Shown piece by piece: positions 28,337 through 35,405 of a stretch of 53,699 nucleotides of DNA. Within the stretch, counting starts at the first letter, position 1. Every line of letters starts with the position of its first letter. The translations under genes and the position numbers were made by a program. The DNA comes from Flavobacteriaceae bacterium (GTDB taxonomy: Bacteria; Bacteroidota; Bacteroidia; Flavobacteriales; Flavobacteriaceae): the NCBI GenBank assembly GCA_947459635.1, contig CANHEA010000007.1, positions 1 to 53,699 on the forward strand, in the 5' to 3' direction. The notes beneath the pieces are model-generated. The model saw nothing but the letters and a program-made list of their open reading frames with translations, had not been told where the DNA came from and did no database searches.

Positions 28337-29691
28337 TACAACAACTTGACACTTCTACTTCTTCGAATTTGGCTTTGAATGATGGTTCTCGTATCGCGAT
28401 TGTTCTCCATGGGTGTCAACATATTCTTCAAGATTTCGATATTTCGGATTTGGTAATTCAAATCATAGAACGCGTAACCTTTGTAAATGCCGTTTTCTAT
28501 CAGTACTGCCGAGCGCTCGTTGATGGTTCTGCCGCGGTCTGTAATTACGATGGTTTTGTTTTCGAAGACATTTTTGTCAATGAATTCTTGCACACGTGCG
28601 TTATACTCTTCAGGTGAAATGTTTCCAATGCAAGCGCCGTCACATTCTTTGATTGTGTACTGAAAACAGTGGTTTTTAGTTTCGTATAAACCGGTCAATT
28701 TTTGACAGAGTTTGTAGTGCGCTGTAATTCTAAAGAGTGCATTCTTACCTTCTTGAAAAGTAGTAAAAGACGTAATTTCCTTTTTTCTACCATCGGCTTT
28801 TTGAAGCAAAAGATTGAGGTAACCTTGTGCATCTTTTTCCGCGTACAACGCCCATTGAAAAATGCTTTTGCGTTGGGAACGGTTGTAAATAGGCTGATTG
28901 ATCTTTATTTCTTCGCTTTCTTTGAGCAAGGCGATGAGTTCACTTCCGGTTTCTTCATAGGTCACGGCAAAAACCTCCAATTGGATTTTCTTGCATTTGT
29001 TGGTTGTTCCTGTAAAATGTTGGTTGATTCTTTTCTTGATGTTTTTGCTTTTCCCGATATAGATGATTGAACCATCTTCGCGATGTATATAATATACGCC
29101 CGTTTTTGATGGGACACTTTCAACTATATCTAGTAATTTTGGCGGCAGTCCTTTGACAATTTCCGACTGCACCATGTCTTTTACGATGATCTTTTCGACA
29201 TCTTTGTCTAGCAGCATTTTGAAAAGTTTGACGGTCGCCAAGGCGTCGCCGCTCGCCCGATGTCTGTCCGCCATTGGAATTCCTAAAGAACGCACTAATT
29301 TTCCTAAGCTGTAAGAAGGTTGTTCTGGCATTAGCACTTTTGCCAGTTCAACGGTGCAAAGTGTTTTGCAATCGAAAGTGTAGCCCAATCGGCGAAATTC
29401 TGTTCGTAAGATTCGATAATCAAAAGAGGCGTTGTGTGCTACGATGATGCAATCTTGCGTGATTTCGATAATGCGTTTGGCGACTTCAAAAAACTTGGGT
29501 GCAGAACGCAGCATGGCGTTATTAATGCCTGTTAGTTTTACGACAAAAGGCTGAATAGGAATTTCAGGATTGACCAAGCTAATAAACTGATCTACCACTT
29601 CATGACCGTCAAAACGATAGATGGCAATTTCGGTAATGCCTTCTTCGTTAAATTGTCCTCCGGTGGTTTCTATGTCGAGTATTGCGTACAA
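28330..29691 (-). CDS. DnaQ-like exonuclease fused to GIY-YIG (UvrC-type) nuclease
   Basis: A 453-residue fusion. DEDDh exonuclease at about 1-165: motif I YAILDIETTGG, motif II VAHNASFDYRIL, motif III ADRHRASGDALAT. GIY-YIG nuclease at about 195-275: SKTGVYYIHREDGSIIYIGKSKNIKKRINQHF. The C-terminal 180 residues resemble the UvrC/Cho central region, including a four-Cys-like stretch (CQKLTGLYETKNHCF, ECDGACIG). DNA polymerase III epsilon-like proofreading fused to a UvrC-like nickase is known from other bacteria and suggests DNA repair. The C-terminal residues lie in a dispersed repeat, which also gives the stop codon. Confidence 0.9.
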   Translation of the reverse strand: MYAILDIETTGGQFNEEGITEIAIYRFDGHEVVDQFISLVNPEIPIQPFVVKLTGINNAMLRSAPKFFEVAKRIIEITQDCIIVAHNASFDYRILRTEFRRLGYTFDCKTLCTVELAKVLMPEQPSYSLGKLVRSLGIPMADRHRASGDALATVKLFKMLLDKDVEKIIVKDMVQSEIVKGLPPKLLDIVESVPSKTGVYYIHREDGSIIYIGKSKNIKKRINQHFTGTTNKCKKIQLEVFAVTYEETGSELIALLKESEEIKINQPIYNRSQRKSIFQWALYAEKDAQGYLNLLLQKADGRKKEITSFTTFQEGKNALFRITAHYKLCQKLTGLYETKNHCFQYTIKECDGACIGNISPEEYNARVQEFIDKNVFENKTIVITDRGRTINERSAVLIENGIYKGYAFYDLNYQIRNIEILKNMLTPMENNRDTRTIIQSQIRRSRSVKLLYF

Positions 29692-29698
29692 ATTTAGT

Positions 29699-29746
29699 TG
29701 TCAGTTGTCAGTTGTTGGTTGTCGGTTATCAGTTATCAGTTGACAG
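29699..29746. repeat. GTTGTCAGTT low-complexity repeat
   Basis: About 48 bases of tandem, imperfect AGTTGTC/AGTTATC units filling nearly the whole gap between the exonuclease fusion and the YggS-type gene, ending at the stop codon of the latter. A second tract of the same type is inside that gene (29839-29879), and a shorter GTTGTAAGTT relative is at 53318-53347. Confidence 0.8.
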
Positions 29747-30406
29747 TTATCTGCCGCCAAAGATACTACTTCCTATTCGAACCATGGTACTTCCGCATTC
29801 GATGGCGATTTGATAATCGCCGGACATGCCCATGGAAAGGGTTGTGAGTTGTAGGTTGTGGGTTGTCGGTTGTTGGTTCTTGTCGAAAATGGATTTTAGG
29901 TGTTGGAATTCTTTTTTAATTTGAGTTTGGTTTTCCGTAAAAGTTGCCATTCCCATGAGTCCAACGATCTTAATATTATTTAGATTTTTGAAAATTTCTG
30001 ATTGCAATAAATCGTCCAGTTCTTCTTCATTCAGGCCAAATTTTGTTTCTTCTTCAGCAATGTGAAGTTGCAAAAGGCACTCAATAACTCGGTTATTTTT
30101 TTGTGCTTGTTTATTGATTTCTTCGAACAATTTCAAACTATCGACGCCGTGAATCAAACTCACGTAAGGCGCCATAAATTTGACTTTGTTGCTTTGAATA
30201 TGCCCAATCATATGCCATTCGATGTCCTTCGGCATGAGTTCCCATTTCTCTGTCATTTCTTGAATCTTGTTCTCTCCAAAAACACGTTGGCCAGCTTCGT
30301 ATGCTTGCATCAGGTCGGAAACGGGCTTGGTTTTGGAAACCGCTACTAACGTGACATGTAACGGTAGTGTAGCTTTTATATTGAGGAGATTTTCTCGAAT
30401 GGACAT
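29747..30406 (-). CDS. YggS-family PLP homeostasis protein
   Basis: A 219-residue single-domain PLP-binding barrel protein (YggS/PLPBP family) that helps keep vitamin B6 and amino-acid pools in balance. PLP lysine is in VAVSKTKPV, at about residue 26. VFGENKIQEM, WHMIGHIQSNKVK, LMGMATF, LSMGMSGDYQIAIECGSTMVRIG and SSIFGGR follow. Between LKSIFDK and LSMGMSGD lies NQQPTTHNLQLTT, encoded by an in-frame GTTGT-type low-complexity tract. This is a variable surface loop in the family, so the protein is probably still functional. Upstream gene on the same strand is DUF1015. Confidence 0.92.
   Translation of the reverse strand: MSIRENLLNIKATLPLHVTLVAVSKTKPVSDLMQAYEAGQRVFGENKIQEMTEKWELMPKDIEWHMIGHIQSNKVKFMAPYVSLIHGVDSLKLFEEINKQAQKNNRVIECLLQLHIAEEETKFGLNEEELDDLLQSEIFKNLNNIKIVGLMGMATFTENQTQIKKEFQHLKSIFDKNQQPTTHNLQLTTLSMGMSGDYQIAIECGSTMVRIGSSIFGGR
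29839..29879. repeat. GTTGT low-complexity repeat inside the YggS gene
   Basis: About 41 bases of GGTTGTGAGTTGTAGG-type units, in frame within the YggS-type coding region, read on the minus strand as QQPTTHNLQLTT. Similar to the tract in the 3' flank of the same gene (29699-29746). Confidence 0.75.
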
Positions 30407-30439
30407 GTTTATCTTATTTATTTTATCGCATTCACTGCG

Positions 30440-31660
30440 TTACAATTCATAAATAACCAAACCACTTCTGAACTTTGGTTCGATATAGGTGCTTTTTGGT
30501 GGCATGATGTAATGATTATCGGCAAGCATTTTAATTTCTTTGATGTCACACGGAAACAATATAAATCCAACTACAAATTCGCCGTCATCAATTTTTTGTT
30601 TCAGTACTTGAATCGGCTGTTTTCCCGAAATATACTCGATGCGTTCATCGTTTCTCAAGTCATGAATATTGAATATCGTTGACAGTACTTTGTCATATAG
30701 AATTTGGGTGTCAAGCGATTCTAATTCAGATTTGAAAGCACCATTTTCTTCTTTTAGATTTAAGGAATAATACTGCCCGTCTAAATACATTCCAAATTGA
30801 TGTTTTGCATTTGGTTTGCTATAGCTTTGATCTAAATTCTCAACGGTAAATGTTTTGCCTAATGCTTCTAAGAATTCCGTTTTTGATAGTCCATTAAGAT
30901 CCTTGATTACGCGATTGTATTCGAAAATCTTCACGTTGTTTTCCGAAATCAAATAACTCAGCATATGACTTCTAGACATATTTTCCGAATCTTCATTTTC
31001 TTCGGAAAGCAATGCTGAAGCTTCACAACGATGGTGTCCGTCAGCAATATAAAGATAGTTCGTTTTTTTAAAGATATTTTGCAGCCAACTAATTTCTAAT
31101 GCATCATCGATTTTCCACAGGTAATGAATTTCTTTCTTTGTCGTTGAAAACTCAAAGTCCGCTTGCTTTTGGGTACAATTGAAAATCCAGTTTTCGATTG
31201 TTTTGTTATCAGGATAAGTCATCAGCACAGGTTCGGTATTGAAGCCGGAATATTTCATATATTCCTTCAATAATCTAACGCGGAATGCAAGGGTGTCTTC
31301 ATGTTTCTTAATGATATCGTTGCGGTATTCTTCAATGGAAGTTCCGACAATAATTCCCGTAAATGACTCCGTTTTAGTAATGATTTTATGAATATAAATG
31401 GCGAGCTTGTCGTCTTTGACTAATATGATTTCATCCTTAAATTCCTGATATTTCTGCTGTACTTGCTTGTATCTTTTTTCATAAGCAATGGTTTGCTGAT
31501 TGACAAAAGCAGGTTTTAAAACATGTAAGAAAGATAATGGATTGAAGTCTAATTGAGCAGCCAGTTCTGCATTGACGTATTCTTCGTAGGAACGGCAAGT
31601 CACCAAACAAACTTTGTCTCGAGTAGGTCGAACCGCTTCAAAGGGAAAAATACTAGCCAT
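30440..31660 (-). CDS. DUF1015 family protein
   Basis: A 406-residue cytoplasmic protein of the DUF1015 family. The strongest signature is YIADGHHRCEASALL at about residue 215, the DGHHR motif of the family, with SYLISENNVKIFEYNRVIKDL downstream. The N-terminus IFPFEAVRPTRDKVCLVTCRSY is also typical. Members are found across bacteria and often lie near serine or hydroxyacid metabolism genes. The biochemical role is not known to me. It begins 8 bases after the stop of the upstream 3-hydroxybutyryl-CoA dehydrogenase gene on the same strand, which suggests one transcript. Confidence 0.9.
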   Translation of the reverse strand: MASIFPFEAVRPTRDKVCLVTCRSYEEYVNAELAAQLDFNPLSFLHVLKPAFVNQQTIAYEKRYKQVQQKYQEFKDEIILVKDDKLAIYIHKIITKTESFTGIIVGTSIEEYRNDIIKKHEDTLAFRVRLLKEYMKYSGFNTEPVLMTYPDNKTIENWIFNCTQKQADFEFSTTKKEIHYLWKIDDALEISWLQNIFKKTNYLYIADGHHRCEASALLSEENEDSENMSRSHMLSYLISENNVKIFEYNRVIKDLNGLSKTEFLEALGKTFTVENLDQSYSKPNAKHQFGMYLDGQYYSLNLKEENGAFKSELESLDTQILYDKVLSTIFNIHDLRNDERIEYISGKQPIQVLKQKIDDGEFVVGFILFPCDIKEIKMLADNHYIMPPKSTYIEPKFRSGLVIYEL

Positions 31661-31668
31661 TGATCTCT

Positions 31669-32562
31669 TTAATTTTTGAGAAACATTTTAGCGACTTTTT
31701 CCGCTTTTTTACTTTCAGCATAATCGTAAAAACCTTCTCCAGATTTCACGCCTAATTTCCCAGCACGAACCATATTCACTAAAAGTGGGCAAGGAGCGTA
31801 TTTTGGATTTTTGAATCCGTCATGCATCACGTGCAAAATCGCCAAGCAAACGTCCAAACCAATAAAATCAGCTAATTGCAACGGTCCCATGGGATGCGCC
31901 ATTCCTAACTTCATCACTGTGTCAATTTCGTAAACGCCAGCAACGCCATTGTATAATGTTTCGATTGATTCATTAATCATCGGCATTAGGATTCTGTTGG
32001 CCACAAAGCCAGGATAATCATTCACTTCAACCGGAACTTTTCCTAAAGTTACTGACAAATCCATGATGGTTTTGGTGACTTCATCAGAAGTGTTGTATCC
32101 GCGGATGATTTCAACCAATTTCATGATTGGCACTGGATTCATAAAATGCATTCCGATTACTCTTTCTGGATGCGCAACCACAGCTCCGATTTGCGTGATT
32201 GAAATAGAAGAAGTGTTGGTTGCTAATATGGTTGCATGTGAACAAGCCTCATTCAATTGTTTGAAGATGTTCAGTTTAAGGTCGATGTTTTCGGTTGCCG
32301 CTTCAACGACCAAGTCAACACCTACAACGCCATCTTTGATATCAGTATACGTGATAATATTGCCAATTGTTTTTAATTTGTCGGCTTCCGTAATCGTTCC
32401 TTTCGCAACCATTCGATCCAAATTGGCAGCGATGGTTGCCATGCCTTTATCTAAAGATTTTTCAGAAACGTCAATTAATTTTACGGTGAATCCGCTTTGA
32501 GCAAAGGTGTGGGCAATTCCATTTCCCATCGTTCCAGCTCCGATTACAGCTATGTTTTTCAT
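31669..32562 (-). CDS. 3-hydroxybutyryl-CoA dehydrogenase
   Basis: A 297-residue NAD(P)-dependent 3-hydroxyacyl-CoA dehydrogenase. Rossmann motif IGAGTMGNGIAHTFAQSG is at residues 7-24. The catalytic region is ERVIGMHFMNPVPIMKLVEII with its His. The C-terminal domain contains NDYPGFVANRILMPMINESI, MKLGMAHPMGPLQLADFIGLD and KSGEGFYDY. Oxidises or reduces 3-hydroxybutyryl-CoA in fatty-acid or amino-acid breakdown. It lies 13 bases downstream of the Gfo/Idh oxidoreductase and 8 bases upstream of DUF1015. Length fits a single-function enzyme, not a FadB fusion. Confidence 0.94.
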   Translation of the reverse strand: MKNIAVIGAGTMGNGIAHTFAQSGFTVKLIDVSEKSLDKGMATIAANLDRMVAKGTITEADKLKTIGNIITYTDIKDGVVGVDLVVEAATENIDLKLNIFKQLNEACSHATILATNTSSISITQIGAVVAHPERVIGMHFMNPVPIMKLVEIIRGYNTSDEVTKTIMDLSVTLGKVPVEVNDYPGFVANRILMPMINESIETLYNGVAGVYEIDTVMKLGMAHPMGPLQLADFIGLDVCLAILHVMHDGFKNPKYAPCPLLVNMVRAGKLGVKSGEGFYDYAESKKAEKVAKMFLKN

Positions 32563-32575
32563 TATTTATGTAGTA

Positions 32576-33538
32576 TTATTTGAAACAATCTATGATTTGA
32601 TAAGCCACTCTTAGCGCTTCGGTTCCTTGTTCGAGCGTAACGATTGGCGTTGTATTATTATTGATGGCGTCTGCAAATGTTTCTAACTCATCTAAAATGG
32701 CGTTGTTTGGCGCTACCTCTGGATTGGCAAAGTAAATTTGCTTTTTGACCCCTTCGGCGTTTTGTAGAATCATATCAAAATCACCAGGTGTTTCGGGCGC
32801 ATCTTTCATTTTTACGACTTCGCAAATCTTGTCTAAGAAGTCAACGGAGATATAGGCGTCTTTTTGGAAGAAGCGTGATTTACGCATATTCTTCATCGAA
32901 ATTCTGCTGGCAGTTAAATTCGCTACGCAGCCATTTTCAAATTCTATGCGAGCATTGGCGATATCTGGCGTGTCACTAATGACAGACACTCCGCTGGCGT
33001 TGATTCTTTTTACTTTGGAATGCACCACGCTCAAGATCGCATCGATGTCGTGAATCATTAAATCCAAAACAACGGGAACATCCGTGCCACGCGGATTGAA
33101 TTCAGCTAATCGATGGGTTTCGATAAACATTGGATTTTCAATCATGTGTTTGGTTGCAATAAACGCTGGATTGAATCGCTCTACGTGCCCCACTTGTCCT
33201 TTGACGTTGTATTCTTTGGCTAAGGCGATGATTTCTTCGGCTTCAGCTACGGTGTTGGAAATTGGCTTTTCGATAAAAACATGTTTCCCTGATTTAATCG
33301 CCACTTTCGCACATTTGTAGTGTGATAAAGTGGGCGTCACAATATCAATTACATCAACAGCATGAATGAGCGTTGCGATGGTATTGAATTGTTTGTATCC
33401 GAATTCTTCTGCGATTTTTTTTCCGTTTTCGAGATTTTCGTCATAGAATCCGACGAGTTCGTATTTGGAAGATTGTTGTAATAATTTGAGATGTATTTTT
33501 CCGAGGTGGCCTGCGCCTAAAACACCGACTTTTAGCAT
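32576..33538 (-). CDS. Gfo/Idh/MocA family oxidoreductase
   Basis: A 320-residue NAD(P)-dependent oxidoreductase. Rossmann start LKVGVLGAGHLGKIHLKLL, the EKPIS motif with its conserved Lys (KHVFIEKPISNTVAEAEEI), GHVERFNPAF, and the C-terminal substrate domain with VLDLMIHDIDAIL are all present. The GHVERFNPA and DLMIHDIDAILS pattern resembles enzymes acting on UDP-sugars or similar. The exact substrate cannot be given. Start set at the ATG at 33538: an upstream in-frame start at 33556 overlaps the -7 box at 33555-33562. First gene of the leftward group that continues through the dehydrogenase and DUF1015. Confidence 0.88.
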   Translation of the reverse strand: MLKVGVLGAGHLGKIHLKLLQQSSKYELVGFYDENLENGKKIAEEFGYKQFNTIATLIHAVDVIDIVTPTLSHYKCAKVAIKSGKHVFIEKPISNTVAEAEEIIALAKEYNVKGQVGHVERFNPAFIATKHMIENPMFIETHRLAEFNPRGTDVPVVLDLMIHDIDAILSVVHSKVKRINASGVSVISDTPDIANARIEFENGCVANLTASRISMKNMRKSRFFQKDAYISVDFLDKICEVVKMKDAPETPGDFDMILQNAEGVKKQIYFANPEVAPNNAILDELETFADAINNNTTPIVTLEQGTEALRVAYQIIDCFK

Positions 33539-33554
33539 AAAATAGATTTTGAAC

Positions 33555-33562
33555 AAAAATAG
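33555..33562 (-). promoter_or_regulatory. -7 box for the Gfo/Idh gene
   Basis: Minus-strand TATTTTTG matches TAnnTTTG exactly, 16 bases before the ATG at 33538. It overlaps the alternative start at 33556 and supports the shorter protein. Confidence 0.6.
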
Positions 33563-33602
33563 AAATTAATTAGGATTAGAATGGGATATTGATGCAATAT
33601 TT

Positions 33603-33682
33603 TAGCCCCGATAGCAGCGGCATCCTTTTTTTGAGGCACGAAAAAAAAGATATAGCGAATAGCGGGAAATTGCTCCTAAAAA
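33603..33682 (+). repeat. Hairpin repeat TAGCCC...GCTCCTA, copy D
   Basis: About 80 bases, reading on the plus strand, between the divergent Gfo/Idh and pcm genes and between their two -7 boxes. Core hairpin is T7/A7 with loop GAGGCACG. Outer pairs are CCCG/CGGG and GC/GC. The element is therefore upstream of both promoters or, if the pcm promoter reads from further back, in its leader. Confidence 0.8.
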
Positions 33683-33697
33683 TTACAATTACTTTCT

Positions 33698-33705
33698 TAT
33701 TTTTG
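33698..33705 (+). promoter_or_regulatory. -7 box for pcm
   Basis: TATTTTTG matches TAnnTTTG exactly, 22 bases before the TTG start of pcm at 33728. No ATG lies between the box and the start, which supports the TTG. Confidence 0.6.
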
Positions 33706-33727
33706 ACGTCAAAATTAAATCCCCACA

Positions 33728-34369
33728 TTGAAAGACACAGCCAAACATCAAGGACTTCGCAACCAATTAGCCGCTTTGCTCAAGGAGAAAGGAATTACTG
33801 ATAAGACTGTTTTGGAAGCCATTAAGAAAATTCCACGACATCTTTTCCTGAATTCTAGTTTTGAAGATTTTGCTTATCAAGACAAAGCTTTTCCGATAGG
33901 CGCGGGGCAAACTATTTCGCAGCCTTATACGGTTGCTTTTCAAAGTCAATTGTTGGAAGTCAAAAAAGACCACAAAGTACTTGAAATTGGAACAGGTTCA
34001 GGTTATCAAACCGCAGTTTTGTGTTTGATGGGCGCTAAAGTATATAGTATTGAAAGACAAACCGAGTTGTTTAAGCAAACCTCAGCATTACTGCCGAAAT
34101 TAGGCATTCGTCCGAAGCATTTGTCTTTTGGGGATGGCTATAAAGGGCTTCCGAATCATGCGCCATTTGACAGTATTATTGTAACTGCTGGTGCGCCAAT
34201 TATACCACAGCCATTGATGGCGCAACTAAAAATCGGCGGGAGATTAGTCATTCCTTTAGGCGAAGAGCACCAAATTATGACGCTATTGATTCGTAAAAAT
34301 GAAACGCAATTTGAAAAGCATGAGTTCGGAGGATTTCGTTTTGTGCCTTTGTTGGAGAATAAGAATTAA
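33728..34369 (+). CDS. pcm: Protein-L-isoaspartate O-methyltransferase
   Basis: A 213-residue SAM-dependent methyltransferase that starts the repair of isoaspartyl residues in aged proteins. SAM motif I is VLEIGTGSGYQTAVL. KIPRHLFLNSSFEDFAYQDKAFPIGAGQTISQPY, the substrate-binding N-terminal region, and FDSIIVTAGAPIIPQPLMAQL are typical. The start is a TTG codon: the homologous N-terminus KDTAKHQGLRNQLAALL begins directly after it and there is no ATG upstream in frame after the promoter. Its stop overlaps by 3 bases the stop of the convergent XRE gene. Confidence 0.95.
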   Translation: MKDTAKHQGLRNQLAALLKEKGITDKTVLEAIKKIPRHLFLNSSFEDFAYQDKAFPIGAGQTISQPYTVAFQSQLLEVKKDHKVLEIGTGSGYQTAVLCLMGAKVYSIERQTELFKQTSALLPKLGIRPKHLSFGDGYKGLPNHAPFDSIIVTAGAPIIPQPLMAQLKIGGRLVIPLGEEHQIMTLLIRKNETQFEKHEFGGFRFVPLLENKN

Positions 34370-34734
34370 TTCGTTTGTGAATTTCTAAACGCGTCCATTT
34401 TGGCTTTTAGGGCTTCCATTTCTTCAAAAAGCAAATCTACTACTTTGTTGTTTTCCTTGGTTGGATTCATTTCGCTTTCCACTTCTTGAAGCGCTTTTAA
34501 TCCGAGAGGTTCTTCAGCAATAACTTGTTTGATTTTTTCTTTGAGCCAGGCGATGAGTAATAATTCCAAATCGATTTGCAGCAAATGCGCTAATTGTTCT
34601 ACTTGTTTTCTGGTGGGTGTGCGTTGGCCGTTTTCAAATTTGCTAATGAGCGCTTGGTCTATATTCAATAGATTAGCGACTTCACGGGTTTTGAAGCCTT
34701 TGGTTTCTCGTGCTTTTTTGAGTAAAGTGTGCAA
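34366..34734 (-). CDS. XRE-family transcriptional regulator
   Basis: A 122-residue helix-turn-helix regulator. HTH at about 1-60: LLKKARETKGFKTREVANLL, DQALISKFENGQRTPTRKQVEQLAHLLQIDLELL. A C-terminal tail of about 55 charged residues probably forms a coiled coil (VVDLLFEEMEALKAKMDAF). Start codon is TTG at 34732-34734, since the frame is closed by a stop 18 bases further upstream and no ATG is available. A 21-base palindrome over its predicted -7 box suggests autoregulation. It follows smpB on the same strand with a 48-base gap. Confidence 0.85.
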   Translation of the reverse strand: MHTLLKKARETKGFKTREVANLLNIDQALISKFENGQRTPTRKQVEQLAHLLQIDLELLLIAWLKEKIKQVIAEEPLGLKALQEVESEMNPTKENNKVVDLLFEEMEALKAKMDAFRNSQTN

Positions 34735-34752
34735 GGATAAAAGTGGATTTTG

Positions 34753-34773
34753 TTATGACAAATTTAGTCATAA
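34753..34773 (-). promoter_or_regulatory. Palindrome overlapping the -7 box of the XRE gene
   Basis: TTATGAC and GTCATAA, perfect seven-base arms (34753-34759 and 34767-34773), separated by seven bases that are themselves A/T symmetrical. On the minus strand the centre reads TAAATTTG, an exact TAnnTTTG -7 box, 19 bases before the TTG start. A dimer bound here would block RNA polymerase, as expected for an operator of the XRE protein. Confidence 0.55.
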
Positions 34774-34782
34774 TAACTCCAA

Positions 34783-35238
34783 TTAGAAACTTTTTTTGAT
34801 TCGATCTAAATCGCGTTTGGTATCTTGTTCTTTCAACGATTCGCGTTTGTCGTAAGTTTTCTTTCCGCGGCATAAACCAATGTCTAGTTTAGCCAAACCT
34901 TTTTCGTTGGTGTGTAATTTTAGTGGAATAATGGTCAGTCCTTTGGTTTGTACATTTTTGTGCAAACTTTTCAATTCTCTTTTATTCAGCAATAATTTTC
35001 GCTCGCTTCTCGCTTTGTGGTTGAATTGGTTTCCGAAGGCGTACTCTTCAATGTAGGTATTGATGGCGAACAGTTCCATGCTCTCGTTGAATTCACAAAA
35101 ACTCTCCGTGATATTGGCTTTCCCCAATCGAATAGATTTGATTTCCGTTCCGCTTAACACGATTCCAGCCGTATAGGTTTCGAGAATTTCGTAATCGAAG
35201 CGGGCTCTTTTATTAAGAATGTTGACTAATTTCAGCAT
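34783..35238 (-). CDS. smpB: SsrA-binding protein SmpB
   Basis: A 151-residue protein that binds tmRNA and delivers it to stalled ribosomes. Typical motifs are NKRARFDYEILETYTAGIVL, GTEIKSIR, the GKANITESF loop, LNKRELKSL, and GLCRGKKTYDKRESLKEQD leading to a basic C-terminal tail (KRDLDRIKKSF). The conserved tail is complete. A -7 box TATCTTTG lies only 7 bases upstream of the ATG. The ssrA gene is not in the window. Confidence 0.96.
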   Translation of the reverse strand: MLKLVNILNKRARFDYEILETYTAGIVLSGTEIKSIRLGKANITESFCEFNESMELFAINTYIEEYAFGNQFNHKARSERKLLLNKRELKSLHKNVQTKGLTIIPLKLHTNEKGLAKLDIGLCRGKKTYDKRESLKEQDTKRDLDRIKKSF

Positions 35239-35245
35239 AGGAGCG

Positions 35246-35253
35246 CAAAGATA
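35246..35253 (-). promoter_or_regulatory. -7 box for smpB
   Basis: Minus-strand TATCTTTG matches TAnnTTTG exactly and ends 7 bases from the ATG at 35238, leaving almost no leader. Confidence 0.6.
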
Positions 35254-35405
35254 CTATAAAAAGTGAATTGTCGAAATGCAAATAGTCACTTTCATTGCGC
35301 CTTATTTTCAAAGTCCATTTCACGGTTTTTATATTTTTATTAACATTTAATTATTATATTGTTTGATTTATTAACTTCGTGTTTAAATCTTTAAAAATCA
35401 ATTTT

